From positions 1-64,000 of the forward strand of contig JAQGDQ010000550.1 in the NCBI GenBank assembly GCA_030141605.1: DNA of 64,000 bases, given 5' to 3'. The translations under genes were made by a program, and so were the position numbers. The first letter of the stretch is position 1. Each line of letters begins with the position of its first letter. Shown in pieces: positions 48,139-61,206 of this stretch. The notes beneath the pieces are model-generated. The model ran no database searches. It was given only the letters and a program-made list of their open reading frames with translations, and was not told the DNA's origin. This stretch comes from Tubiluchus corallicola. Its lineage: Eukaryota; Priapulida; Priapulimorpha; Priapulimorphida; Tubiluchidae.

Positions 48139-49378
48139 AATGAGAAAATTAATTTTAGCATGACATCAGTTTATTAAATTTATTGTCTTGTCACAAAAGT
48201 TCTCATTGTTCTCTAAATGTAGTTACACACTAATCAACATCAAATCATGGCCACAGTGATGTCACGTAAGCACGCCTACAACAAAGAAGTGTATTAAAAT
48301 TTACTGCAAATTTGCCGGAAGTCTAAGAGGAAAAGGATCTCTCTCAAATTTATAAATTACGTGATGATGAATACAATTGCTACAATTGAATACAGGAGTG
48401 AGAAACCGCAAAATAAGTTTTGAAAAGAGTCGAAAAAAACAAGTGCCAGTAATCCGCAACGTCTACAATGGTGTGAACTTTTGAAGCAAACAAGAAAAAC
48501 TGACACAATCATGCAACACCATCAACATGCAACACCGTTAACCTTCACGGAACAACAAAGCAGTGGCTTCCCCTGGCCAAACAGCTCCTAATCGCACACT
48601 TGGAGAAAATGCAAACAGTTGTCTATGAATAAACCAGTAATACCAACCTGATGGGAGGCAGCTGGTCAGTTTTTAACGAAAATCTACCACAGCCACACAC
48701 TATCGAAAACAACTTGAGAATACTTTTGCACAGTATGAAGAAAAACAGGTCGAAAAATCGTTTACCGAGAATGAAAACGAAAAGGGAGTGATACCATAAA
48801 TGTCTCGTAACGTGGATTATGCTTACTGTAGACAGACAAATTTCAAAATTCTGCTACTATCAACGGGGCCGTTTAGTGGGAAAAGATTAGTTCCGAAGCT
48901 TTACAGCAGATGTGGAACGCCTTTAAAGAAGTTCTGATTCCTTCACTTCTTCACTCACTCATTTTCTTTGTCGCCATTTGTCACTCCAAATGTATTTATC
49001 CAGTTGAGTTGAAATTTGAGATGATAATTAGTTAGGATGTCCTTGGGACAAAACAAAAATATGTGGCCATCCTTACGTTAATTAGTTAATTAGAGATGTT
49101 TAATTAATTAATTTAAAATTGATTAAATGAATGATCACGAAGATCAGAAGTATATGGTACCAAAAATACCTGTAAAGTCCATTTAATTTCTTAGTTTTTT
49201 CTAGAAAGCTTACATCTCGACTTTTAAGTGTGTCCTAGGTTCTGGAAAAATTTTAGAAGAGAAAAATCTGAATTATAAATTGTCAAACAAGGTGTTGTCA
49301 TATACAAAAAAGAGAAAATGCTCAATCTGTATAAATCGAATGAAAGGAGCAGCCATTTTTCAATACCACACCCAACGC
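48139..49378. other. Intergenic or intronic, nothing recognised
   Basis: AT-rich. A GTGATGTCACGTAA bZIP-like motif is visible near 48256-48269, and AATTAATT-rich sequence near 49080-49120; no gene. Confidence 0.4.
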
Positions 49379-49543
49379 CCGGAAGAGTTCTGGTGGGGAT
49401 GAGGCAGCGGTAGACCAGGAAACCACTTCCAAGCCGGAACAGTGCTGGTGGGAATGTAGTAGCGGTAGACCTGGAAACCACTTCCAACCCGGAACACTGC
49501 TGGTGGGGATGAGGTAGCGGTAGACCTGGAAACCACTTCCAAC
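49379..49543. repeat. 55 bp minisatellite, three copies
   Basis: Units begin at 49379, 49434 and 49489. Each starts CCGGAA and ends GGAAACCACTTCCAA plus C or G, and copies differ at only a few positions. Because 55 is not a multiple of three, each reading frame meets the unit in all three phases, which explains three overlapping repeat-bearing minus-strand frames (49224-49678). Confidence 0.95.
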
Positions 49544-52500
49544 TCTAATGCTTTGTTTGCTATTCTTCAGATCAGTCGCAAAATCTACATTACCCAGTTG
49601 GGTTTCACTTGTTATTGTATAAGAATATGAAACAGCTGGAATCCATTCTACCAAATTTCCACAAATAGTAGTTTCCATTCGTCTGTAGTGAGTTCATGGT
49701 TGGTGATCGCCTAATGGTCAATCTCAAGCCTTGGAATAAAAAAACTAGATTTTTTCGATTTGCTAATAAAGCAGAAGAAATATTTGCTGATCAGCCAAAG
49801 CGTTTGTTCTGTGGTCTGCCAATAAGATTTGATGGTTTTTCAAGCAATGCAAGGCCACTTTACAAAAGATTCCTACATTTCAAACAAACAAAAAAAAAAT
49901 ATGGTGATAGTTAGATTCACAAAACATACATCTATGTTTGTGATTATTTCGAACAGAAAATTATTTCGAGTTTGAACAATGGTGTAAGGATACGTGCACG
50001 ACCAGTTGAGCAAGAGGCCAATTTGTGTGTTTATATTTCTCTGTTGAGCAAATTACAAACAGAGACATTATTAGAATCAATGTCTGAAGCATAGTAGGCT
50101 CAAACGTCGCATTGTTTCAATTATCTCTCAATATGAACCAATCCTCAACTTCCTGCAGTACTTCCGGAAGGCACACACACAGATGAAAACATCCCGAGAA
50201 AAAACACTAAATGCAAAACACTCGTGCCTGGCATCATCCACAGAAGTTAAATGATGTTGAGAATTTTAAACAAAGTTTTTTGGAATTGCTAAAGAAGTCG
50301 GCAAATGCTAGTCTTAGTGAAGACGGAAGATGAGGTTTATGAAGCCACAGTATTGAATCATTGACAGGACATGGCGACTCACAAGCAGGTAGGAACATCA
50401 GACGCTGCCTAACATAAAATATTTGTCAGTTCCGACACATCAGCACAAATTCAATTGTAAGCAGGTGTGCCATACGCATATCATACAGAGCACCTGAAGT
50501 GCACGATGTAGGAGATACCACAACTAGCGGTCAAAAGACAAAGACAAAGCGGTGATAAGAAACGAATAATACAGCAGAAATACAGAAAATCACGCTCAAA
50601 CAAATCTCATATTTTAGAAATAAATATAAACTGCAAATTGCACAGCAAAATTTAACTGAGTGCCTTTAATCACTGTTTTGCACTACAATAGCTGTCTGAA
50701 GATCGGTCGAGCTCCGAGTCGAACATGTTGAAAATGTGAGCATCTTATTAGAATTGAAAGCCTGAATAACGACCGAAACTCTCAGTCAATTCAAATTATG
50801 AAAAAAACAAGTACGAAGAACTTTCACAACGGAAAAACAGGCTGGTTTGAGATATAAACTTCTTAAACACACAGGTTTGTTGCTGGATCAGTGTGGTAAA
50901 ATTCATTCAGAAGAACCTGCTAGATTTATTCAAATAATCGATTTTCATCTTGGGATTGTTACCTGGAACACATATAATCTGTCTCTTCCTCTAAGTTAAT
51001 TTCGTAATAGTCACAATAGTAGCTTGTGAAGACTTCAAAATACTATCAGTTAAGCACCTCACTTTCGGTGCAGACACTAACTTCGCGATAAAAAAATCGC
51101 TAAATTCATTAGTCTCTGACAATGACGTACACACGGAAGACATGATACTAGCCACAAAAACGGAAAACAAAGAGCTTCCAGGAAGTTCTGGCTTCATGCA
51201 GCTAATTTGAAGAAATGCAACCGGAATGTATTAATACACGACACTGAAACGTGTGTAAATCGTAGTTGTTGACTGAAAGAAGTGCATGCATGCGTTCAAC
51301 GATATACGAGATCCGGACGGGACAGCTGCAATAGCAAACTGATCCGGGAGATCCGACAGATTAAGCAAATTCGGACGCAGAAAGAGGTAACTGAAAGCAC
51401 ATTATGAAATAACATCAAATTAAGGAAGGCATTGAAACTAAAATAGCACAAAACAAAATACAATCCTTGTTGAATTAAGGACTCAGTAAATCCAAATGAC
51501 CGTGGGAAGTATCAGTTTAATTCAAATTTATTACACACATACTTCAATTACAAAGTACATTGGCAAATTCTATATCTGCACATAGGGCATAGACGCAGAA
51601 ACTCTTACAAATGTCCTAAGGACTAATCTTGGCGTCCTTGGTGAAGGACCTAGCCCAGAGTCAGTTCTAGAAGCATCACTCGTAAGCACATTGTTCACAA
51701 CCACATATGATTAAATTCTACACAGAATTCCGACTGTTAATAAGTCAGGATTGGTCAGCAACTAACAACACAACTGAGCAGAGGGTGACGATAAATATAA
51801 TAGTAATACATGGTAGTACGACTAAGATTGAAATGTGACCATAACATTAGGAATAATCACAACTTGCATACAAAAATATGAATAAATGAATGTGTTCGGA
51901 GAAAAGCTCCAGTAGATTCCATGCAGCTGACTGATAAAGAAGAAAGGTCGAGGCTGGCTGCAACATATGGACACATCCTAAATTTATTATAGTACCCGCT
52001 TGGAAGAAACAAAATTGGAAATTCGAGTCGAGACGTAAACATTAAAGACTAGTGAAGCCAGCAGGTGGCGGGTCAAATGGATGAAGCCAGACACAAGGAC
52101 GAACTTCAAAGGTTCAGAGACTAAAAGACAAGTTAGTTTTCAGAAAAACTTTTCACTGAACAATTCCAACTTAGATTCCATACCTAAATGTCACACAAAT
52201 TCTACATATACATGTTGTATAGACTATAAACCTAGTGAGTATTAAACAAATAATCATGCAGTTTGTGCAGGGCCTATATAAATTAAAATTTGTTGCAACA
52301 ATTTTGTTCCATCATTGCCAATGAAAAGGGATAGGGTTGTTAACGTCAGGAAATATCATTTAGCCTGTAGCCCTGTACAAAATAAACGGATCTACTAACC
52401 CCACTGTCGACCCATATCTGACCAGTGACCCACAATGCATAACCATCCTCACTCTCCTTTATCTCCGCTCAGACTTAAGCTAGGCCAAAACCACAATATT

Positions 52501-55500
52501 TGGTTGGGTGGCATACTGGAATCACAGTTTTGCGCACATGTTAAAAACTAAAGTTATGACAGGGAACTAAGAAATGAAAATAAGACGACCATATGAACAA
52601 ATGGAGAGGCCTGTTTAATATGGCACGTCATACATGCATCATTGAATAAGTTGCTTTAATGTAAGTTAGGCTCTAATTCTCAGACATGTCAAATCGCGTT
52701 GATAACAGCAGTGTTCTATTAAATGGACAATCCACCGCGTTTTTCTACTTTTAGTGTCCATTTCAATTTGTGTTGTAAGAAAGTGACACTTGCATAAGAC
52801 GTCAAGGGCTTTTGATAATTTCCTTATGATGTATTACACCATCAGGAAAAACTAAATTATCCGTGCATGAACGAATAACTCACTAATGTCGTCGTCGTTT
52901 GTAGACTTTACGTTCTAAAACACGACACGCTGTACCTGTTGATGCCAGACAGTCCTATCTACCACCCACGATGCGCATCCCTCAAATATAAAGCTGTGTT
53001 TCTTAAGTCTTGTAGCAGTTTATCTGTACTTGTCAGTAGCTGACCCCCTCTCGGCTTTTTTGTCGTTTCAAGAGCTTTACGTGAGAGGAATCTGAATACG
53101 CAGAGCTACGGTTTGTGGAAGGAGTCTGTGTGAAATGATGCCATTGCCAGGCGGAATAGTTCTCAATGATTTGTGCAGAACACGTGTGCAAATTTAAGTG
53201 CAATATTAAATAGCTTCGGTGACAGATGAACACAACGTGGAGTGAATGATCTGATGCAATAATATGATGACAGATCTACAGAGCGGGCAGCGGTTAAAAT
53301 GAGGGCATAAAACAAACCTCTTTTAGAAAGAACAACAGCATGAAGAAACATGGAAGATACACAAATAAGATAAAACAATTAAAAACGAAAAATGAATCCG
53401 AAATAATGAATTGGCCATGTGCAACACATGAGACTGCGCCTTATACATAACCGGGGGATATCACGCAGGGCATTGAAAATCAAAGGATATTATAGAAGTT
53501 AGTTAAAGAAACGAGATGCAAAAATGAAGGATTCTACTTTCCAGAATCTTGAGTCAAAATGATACTGGTATAAACAGAAAATGGAGTTAGTATGATATGA
53601 TATAAAACTACAGCAAAGTTTACAAAGTGCACTACTTGAAAAATAGCTGATTCTGCTAAAATTCATACAGAAAGACAAAGGCAAGACTCGGTGACGGAGA
53701 ATAATTACATAATTTCTGAAATCTTCAACTAGTGATTTAGCCAAGAGAAAAAACTGTGCGATCATGGTTACAATGTGACGTCAGTTGTAAACTACTCTCG
53801 GCAAAAAGTAGTACATATAATTGTCATAGAATTAGCTGCAGATGGTCCACCGTAAATAATATTCTTCACAGCAGGGTTACAGATGGAGGCCCACAAAATT
53901 TCCATAATAAAAATGGCTTCACGTAAAGATCAGTCATCAGTTCGTATATTTGGATTATGTAAAAACATGGCAATGGCTCGCAAAAAATCGCACAAAAAGA
54001 TGGAAGCTTTTAAATGTAACCTTGGCTGTGACAACACGTGGCATATTTGACCTTGAGTGAATTTTGTGCATAAAACAGAAATAAGCTTACGTTACTAATT
54101 TTCCATGTTTTGTACCCCATACCTACCAGAACTTACAGTAATGTGGTAACACATGCGTCACGAAAACCAGAATACAAAGTAGTCAGCAGGATGCAAACAG
54201 ATAATGAAAATTTTAACAGGAAAAGGCAGAATATTATAGTTAAATCTATATCCACTGTCATGTAATCTTTCTTTCATGGCAGACAAGCACAATGACGGCA
54301 TCAAAGAAACACTGCTTTAAAACAGTAGGCGTTTTCGTTAGCGAAAGGATTTTCACTAATGTGTCAACAATTTTTTGTCATATTTCACTAACAGGCGGCG
54401 AAATCTTCGCGTCAAAAATGCGGCAAAATAACACATTGAAGCCGTTTCGGTTTGTTCTCCAAACACATTAAGTCAATTCACAAAGTTTACAAATAAATGA
54501 AACCGAATAACGAACCGCGGATTTCATAAAAGTTTGTTTCTCCCGGTCTAACTGATACCTCGAATACAGAACTGCCGTTGAAGCTGGGTACTGTGTGTGT
54601 AGCGTTTGAGACAGAGTGTTTGGTCATACTAGGGGATGTTGATGAAATTGCAGACGACCACTCCAATTGAGGGGTTCAGTAATCCCTAAACATTTCGACT
54701 AGCCTAGCTGTATCAAAACAGTAGGCGGACCGGTGATTCACTGTTTATAATTCAGCTAGTCAGCTTGACAGACAAGAGGACTGTTTATGCTAGCAAATGT
54801 ACGTTCAAGCAGTCCTGAGAAGATGCACACAGTGAAACTGTGTCAGCCTCACATTTACAAGTGGGCCCATTACGTCATTATTGTGGTCATTAGTTTTAAC
54901 AGGGAAGGATTCTGACTGGGGCATAAGAACCAGGAGTGAATTATAAAATGCAGTGCCAAAGATGTAACAACTATAAAATAATATAATTTCTACCAGACAC
55001 AGTTTTGATGCCCTGGAATTGCTAAGATAGATCTATGATCAGTTTGTTTCATATTTATTCGTGAATTCAGTTTTGCACGGTTGTGCAAAATGAAATCAAA
55101 GTACCAATTGATATATCACAATTATGTTTATCAAATGTAACGCGCTGTGTTTAATAGATCTCTGGGTCTCCGTTTCACGAGTGTCGGGCCTAATGAAAAA
55201 TAATGACTGAACAGGCACCATGAGAATAATGTCTGAAAACCATGAGTTTCAAGTTCTTTACAATATTTGGCGCTGCTGTGTCTTGAGACAATACGACTAA
55301 AGATAACCTAGGCTCAGAAAGGTCACGATGATTATGTAGAACTAGTCACATTTCTACAACTGTCAGTGCTGATTATTAATGATTTGTCTTCTTAATTAAG
55401 TACGTGATGATGCAAAAATTGGAGACGCGTCAGTGCAGACCTTTTAGCCTGTGACCATGGCTCAGTGTATGGTTACTTACGGAATAAAAAATAATAAAAG

Positions 55501-56089
55501 CAAATGATTTTACTTCTTGGGCAACTGAAGTAGAGCAGAATTATTCCATTGATTACGACCTTCAGTAGCTGAATTTCTTATGAGCTTACCAAAGCACAAA
55601 TATGTTGGAATTTAAGATGTACAACGATCAATGTCAAATAAATGAAGCCTCTTGAGAGCAAAGGCTACTCGTGGAGCAGAAGTTCCATAAAAGAAAATAA
55701 ATTATAGCCAGTGGACGTTGATGATCGAGCGAAAATATGATCTAGGCAGCAGGCACGGCAGGGCACAGGAAAAGCAAACATTCTCTGTAAATAAACTGAC
55801 AGGCGCATCAATTTACTAATTATAATATCTGACTATCTGACACAGTCAAAACAACTCTGAACAAAGAAGCCATAGAGCCATGGCGTATGACTTCATAGAC
55901 ATGGCTTCATGGCTTATAACTGATAACTTCAGCAGGATCGTAGAAAAAGAACACATATGGTGGGTCAGCAATGTTGGACCAACTGTGCTGTGAAAAAAAA
56001 ACGTTATAAAATTTTGCACTTATGGTATCGATACGTTCCCAAATTAGCTAGCAACTATCGGTATCATTAATTAATTACGACTTTATGAC
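49544..56089. other. Long non-coding region
   Basis: Only short domain-free frames (e.g. 49696-49914 plus, 50991-51197 minus, 53163-53378 minus). The minus frame continuing from the 55 bp minisatellite to 49678 starts METTICGNLVEW and could be an exon remnant but has no recognisable domain. No RNA gene or element recognised. Confidence 0.45.
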
Positions 56090-56358
56090 TGCCTGAATTT
56101 TATTTCACAATTATTATCCACTGCGGGCAATGAATTGAAAGAAGAGCGAAGCTGAAAAACTGGTATCCAGTCATTTGAACCCGAGACCTGGGCATGTTGG
56201 ACTGGTAGCTCAGTTGACAGAGCATGGTATTAATCCCAGGTCTTGGGTTCAAATCCCGATCAATCCACAATTTTTCAGTGTCTCTTTTCTCCAACTCATT
56301 ACCCGAAATGGGTAATAATTGGTAAAACAAACCGCAATGGTTTATAAAAATTCAGGCA
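56090..56358. mobile_element. Head-to-head pair of tRNA-derived SINE-like copies (palindrome)
   Basis: The outer ends are inverted copies (TGCCTGAATTTTTAT-like at 56090 and, reversed, to 56358). The minus-strand copy reads CCCAGGTCTCGGGTTCAAAT, then TTTTTCAG, CTC, TTC, TCATT.CCCG, ATAATTG, TTCAGGCA. The plus-strand copy reads CCCAGGTCTTGGGTTCAAAT then the same words in the same order. The plus copy keeps a whole tRNA head; the minus copy lacks everything 5' of the anticodon region. The plus copy has an extra insertion in the tail. The minus frame through the plus copy's tRNA part encodes DRDLNPRP, a peptide often mis-annotated from tRNA-like repeats. Confidence 0.85.
56199..56267 (+). tRNA. 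tRNA-like head of the SINE, anticodon arm degenerate
   Basis: Acceptor GGACTGG/TCAATCC (6 of 7 pairs), TA, D stem GCTC/GAGC, and T arm TTGGG-TTCAAAT-CCCGA (5 of 5 with a wobble) are intact. A box (TAGCTCAGTTG) and B box (GGGTTCAAATCCC) are good. The anticodon arm is 3-4 nt short (TGG..TATTAATC..CCA), so it is not a working tRNA; Asn- or Ile-like ancestry is possible. Confidence 0.7.
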
Positions 56359-57138
56359 ATTATAATCATAATTAAAAAATAAATTTTGCACGTTGTGTAG
56401 TTGTTGACGAGATGTGGGTACCAGCTGGCCAGACAAAACTAATTTAATCCAAGCAAGGGTTATGATTGTTGGAATAAAGCAATTTCAGAACCGGATTTTC
56501 AACAATAAATCCTGCAGAACAAAAATACAGAAAACGTTTCTACGAAAGCGATATTTTACCAGTGAAGCAATATTCTAGAAGTAGACGATGAGTCACAAAA
56601 ACATATCCCAATTACAGAAGTATTGTTCAGGTAAGATGGGTATGTCGGGTAAGCAGACTTTAAAGGGAAACCAAGAACAGACTGACGGTCGATCCGAGAA
56701 GCCCGTCTCCATAAATCCACCTGTTCATGCAAACGTGATGATTGCTGACATGATAAGTTTTGCAAAGCATTTTGAGAATTTTGATAGTACTCACTCATAA
56801 GCAAGGTCGTATGTAATTCCACAGCAAGTAATAAAACGCAACTGTGTACTCACGACTGGCTTTAAACAAGGCATTTCTCGTAAAACCCGTGAATTGTGCC
56901 TCCAGCGTAAATAACTCAAACAAGAAACTCATTGTACACGTGCGGTATACTACACAGGGAAATCCAACTAAAGTTCTGCTTGCAAATAAATCATACATAA
57001 CAATGATAACGATGATACATACATGCCACTGAAAAGCAACTTTTAAGATCAGTGTTCCGGAGCTGTGACTATAGTGTCAGGCAGAAATAATAACATAAAT
57101 GAGACATAACGACAAAAGTAACAGTGATAATGATCAAG

Positions 57139-57330
57139 TTGATGATGATGATGATGACGACGACGACGACGACGATAATGAGGTTGATGATGATGAAGAT
57201 GATGACGATGATGATGACGACGACGACGATGATGATATAGGTGATGGTGACGATGATGATGATGATGATGATGATGCTGACGATGGTGGCGATGATGGTG
57301 GTTTTGGTGGCGGCGGTGGTGGTGGTGGTA
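57139..57330. repeat. (GAT/GAC)n trinucleotide microsatellite
   Basis: About 190 bp of GAT/GAC trinucleotides grading into GGT/GGC. The plus frame 57099-57404 is poly-Asp then poly-Gly and the minus frames poly-Ser, poly-Ile or poly-His. No gene structure supports it as protein. Confidence 0.93.
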
Positions 57331-57404
57331 GCATGGGTGACAATATTGAAGATGACGATATAACAATTACGACGAAAACAATTAAGGTTCATACGTGTAT
57401 ATAA

Positions 57405-58898
57405 AAATGTGCCCTTATCATTACTGTTTTTTAGTTAAACTATAATGTAAGCTGACAGAGAACAAGTAGCTGTCAGGACAGCAAGGCATTTAAATCATGC
57501 AACTCATCACCAAGAGCATATGGAAAGCCACCCATACAGCAATTCATTGACACACTGTAACACCACTACACGAGTTACTGAATGCACAATTATTTCAAGA
57601 AAAAAGTTCCACTTTGGCAAAGCCACTGATGCTAAAAAAACTGCTGCTACATTGAAAACGTCGCAACATCAAACAACGTCTTAAGCTTGAGCAACAATAT
57701 ACATCAGACGAGCTGCGACCAGACGAAGAGGTTTACGTTAAAAACACATCACAGTAAAGTAGAACGAGGAACTCGTAAACAAAAGTGCTTGCTGTAATCA
57801 CCAAAATCCCATGGTTACCTATAGGACCAGCATCCTCTTTAAAACTTGCCACCAGTAGCAACAGCACAGGCACCCGCCTGACGGATGAAACTCAAACCCG
57901 CTGTTTCACTAATTATGAGAAACGGTCAAAGAAGCCAGGCTGCTGCTAGATGCCAACGAAGCCATCTGGTCTACGTCAAGCCAATAATGAGAAAACCCAT
58001 TTAGTTTTATGCAAAAAACTTGCAGACACGTTATAGGGAAAACACTGTAGTAATTTGACTCAGTGGTGCAAACTGGAAAAAATTATGTGGCTTTGTAAAA
58101 TCGCTATAAGAAGCAATCGATGGCTGAGCTTAAATGCAGATGCTTATGGCAGAACCGGAATCTAACTCAAGGATAATCCTCAAAGAACAAACTGGGCTGA
58201 CAAATATGCCTCAGTCATTTTGGAACATTAATATGCAATCGTTAAGTATCCTTTCTTAATAATGGATGGCAGAATCAGTGTGGGAAATCAGTGATATAAC
58301 TACGCATCCCCAGGCCTTACAAGATTACTGATTTAGTTTGGAGGGGTTCCAAATGTTAGTTATGCTACCGTGGCGAACGAAGCAGCCCAAAGTGCGTTAT
58401 CCATCTATTTGCTGTCCAGTTTTGGCATTGCTTCAACTTCCTCAATTTCGGTCGCTACGTGTACGTTTTAACCACTTAGCTATTCCCCTTGCTCTCAGTA
58501 GCTTGGCTAATTGGGCTCCTATGCTATCTCTCTATCAGCAACACATTACAAACAGAATATAATCTGTAATAACTTTTAAATGTCTCAAGTAATAAATGAT
58601 TTAAAATACAAATTTTTCCTACGTCTACTATAACGAAAATTGCTGGTCGTAAAAACACATTTATTTTCCTTTGCCACAAACAAAGATAATTTTCAACCTA
58701 TTAAATACGCATAATCAATTTTTATATATTTTCTTCGAACATTTGTAGACTTACAGTAGTAGATGTCGACAAACTGCACATATCACAATGATATTTCACA
58801 TGAGATATCATACATATCTTGTCTTTCGATTACGTCATATGTATTTTGCAGGTTGTGCTGTTATGCTGTTATTTATGTATGTCAATGTAAATAATGTA
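57405..58898. other. Non-coding region, possible decayed retroelement debris
   Basis: No intact frame. Around 57690-57840 two fragments (LRPDEEVYVKNTSQ and, in another frame, AVITKIPWLPIGPASSLK) faintly resemble the integrase C-terminal tail of Gypsy-type elements, but the resemblance is too weak to call. Confidence 0.35.
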
Positions 58899-59053
58899 TG
58901 GCGTCTCCTTTGTAAGGAGGCGATCCCTCGTTCAAATTCAGGCTGTACTCCAACGTTTTTCAAATTTCCTACCTCTCAAGTTTGGTATCAAAATTTAATT
59001 AATTGTGGGTTGGTGTCTCCCTTGTTAGCAGGCGGTCCCTGGTTCAAATCCAC
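58899..59053 (+). repeat. Two tandem tRNA-Thr-like 3' halves (SINE-like)
   Basis: 58899-58943 and 59009-59053 both contain an anticodon arm with TGT (TCTCC-TTTGTAA-GGAGG; TCTCC-CTTGTTA-GCAGG). Each is followed by a variable region and a T arm with TTCAAAT. They are about 110 bp apart and share the order of these parts. No A box or D arm is present. They resemble the cloverleaf at 34598-34671, suggesting one tRNA-Thr-derived family. Confidence 0.55.
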
Positions 59054-60128
59054 CATTAATAATGATCTTGACACTAAGATTACAATAATTAAAAGCCCTG
59101 TGTTCTCGCAAACAAAATTCGAAAAAAAATTGCTTTCGAACTTTCGCGAATACAGGCCTAGTAATAATGCATATGCCAATTAACTACAGAGCTGATTCTT
59201 TCAAAAGTTAAAACATTTCTCAGTGGTTTAGCGGTTCCTAGAGGCTTAACAGTTTACAGTTACATGTAATACGTTTAGCAGGATTTTTTTTCGGTCTCTA
59301 CAGGAAGCAGAACTACATGCACCGAGTCAGTGAACCGGGTTCAACAATAAATACTGGCGAACAAATTTAAAATAAAATTCACCGCTGTCTCTTGTAAAGT
59401 TAAACGACATCATTCAAACAAGCCTCGTCTTTAGGAAATTTGCAACAATAAATAAGAAAGTGAAATGCATGTAGACTGCTCTAAAATGGAAAAATATTGT
59501 TTACTGAAATTTGCCGAAAACAAAATAAGCCTTTTCACAGTTTCGTTGTGCGCAGGCGCGGCTGCTGTAGGTCTAAGTGGTTAAGTGCACCACAGCAACG
59601 CGTCTTAATTACAATCGTCACGTGACATGTGGGTAAAACAAAACCGTCTGCCACATCAGTTCACTAACTTCAGTTGTTTCACCTGGACTTTATTAATTAT
59701 GCATTAGTCTATGTGCACAGTGATTCATTAGCAGGATCTTGCTTGGAACAAGAAAAAGTGAACTAGTAAGATTCTAGCTAGCTGTTAAAACTGTTACGGT
59801 TACAATAGCACGGGCTGCGAGGCGTTGTCAAGTGTACACTTAACCTGGTACAGTTTAGTGCAACAAGTCTGGTACACTTAACCTTTGACCTATTCACGAT
59901 CATCATCAATCGCTAGAACTGTGAATAAGCTTATGACAAAACGGCAAAGCAGCGGAATACTACAGATATTGTTTTATAAGCGCACTTACAAGCTGGTATA
60001 TCACGATCTACGTACGCTCCCGTACAAGCGATTAAACCGATTCAGCCTCCACGTTTTGAGATTTTAACACAGCGCAATCGTACCACTCGAAATTCTAATA
60101 AATTAGTCACAATAAATAAGTTATAATA

Positions 60129-60416
60129 AAATTCGAACAGAAAGTTACAAATGTTCAGCAATGTCTGCTGCAATTAGAACAATAAATAGTAATGAGGAAC
60201 TTTTACCTAAATTATTGTAAAATATTTATTTTCACAACTGCTTTTAAACTGTTTCACTGACCTTGTGGTGTCATTTCTCCAAATTTTTATCTTGTAAGCA
60301 ATGTCTCTTACGCGTCTTTTGACTCTTTTTTCAATTTTTATTGTATTCAAACCTTGTATTCAGTTTTACTGCTATGATGTGACTTTTTAATAAAGCCCAT
60401 TATTTATTTATGTAGA
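60129..60416. repeat. Dispersed repeat, second copy of the 38.2-38.5 kb family
   Basis: Aligns with 38228-38540 at roughly 75-80 percent by eye: AATTCGAACAGAA, CAATTAGAAC, TTTATT.TCACAA, TG.TTTCACTGAC, GTGTCATTTCTCC, TGACTTTTTAATAAAGCC and TTATTTATTTA. The shared 3' boundary with AATAAA suggests a retrotransposon tail inserted in the same orientation. Confidence 0.65.
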
Positions 60417-60830
60417 TAATGTGGTAAATGTAATATGCAAAATAGTTATTACAATGTTTGTAATATATCATACTTTAATTTAAGCAATATTTATATTTGA
60501 AAAAAAGTTTGGTATTTTGGGCAGCACAATCGCTAGCGTTCAGTAATACCTTCAACTGAAGTAGCCTAAAATAAAATTGCCTCGGAATTCATTTAATGAA
60601 TATCATTAGCAAAATATATCAGCAATTAATCATTCATTAACAGCTGCCAATCTAATTTGGTAAATCCGGAGTTTATTAAATGTTTTATCCATTACAAAAA
60701 CCTTGGCTTCACTTTTGAGCCTCTTATATTGAGATAATCAGCAGAACGCTGGACCATGACGGGTTGGTAATGCTCTTCTCTCATCAGGGGACAATTAATT
60801 TGCCTAGAATTACCTGCATTCACATCAATT

Positions 60831-60848
60831 TATATATATATATATATA
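60831..60848. repeat. Short (TA)n microsatellite
   Basis: About 18 bp TA run. Confidence 0.85.
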
Positions 60849-61120
60849 ATAGGCTACACAGCAGAATAGCAGAACACTGACAGATTACTTTATGTGGGAA
60901 AACACCCCCAATAATCAGTAATTTTTAAACACATTAAAAGGCTAATAACAGGAACTTAACACCTTGACACGCTGAAGAGACACATGTACTTATATGCAAA
61001 ATATTTTTAATGTTTGTTTAAACATATCACTGTAAGAAAACTTGGAGTATTTATCAAATGGTCAGCTTTAACAAAGTTCTCAATTATGAAATTGTACAGA
61101 AGCAACACACACGTAATTAT

Positions 61121-61206
61121 ATATATAAGGCAATATATATATTATATATTGCCTTAACAATATATAATATTGTTAAATATTATATATTTATATTGATATT
61201 ATATAC
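61121..61206. other. AT-rich cruciform-prone palindromes
   Basis: AAGGCAATATATA and TATATATTGCCTT (61129-61156 region) form a long perfect hairpin, followed by further ATATTATA palindromes. No TIR or coding context was found. Confidence 0.6.

Noticed and set aside
56100-56330. 76-codon minus-strand frame containing DRDLNPRP
   Set aside because: Known type of spurious translation from tRNA-derived repeats; the DNA is a SINE-like palindrome.
57099-57404. Asp-rich 101-codon protein
   Set aside because: GAT/GAC microsatellite; equally open as poly-Ser, poly-Ile and poly-His on the other strand.
57560-58020. Possible Gypsy-type integrase tail
   Set aside because: Only two short fragments in different frames faintly resemble the family; no integrase core, protease or LTR seen.
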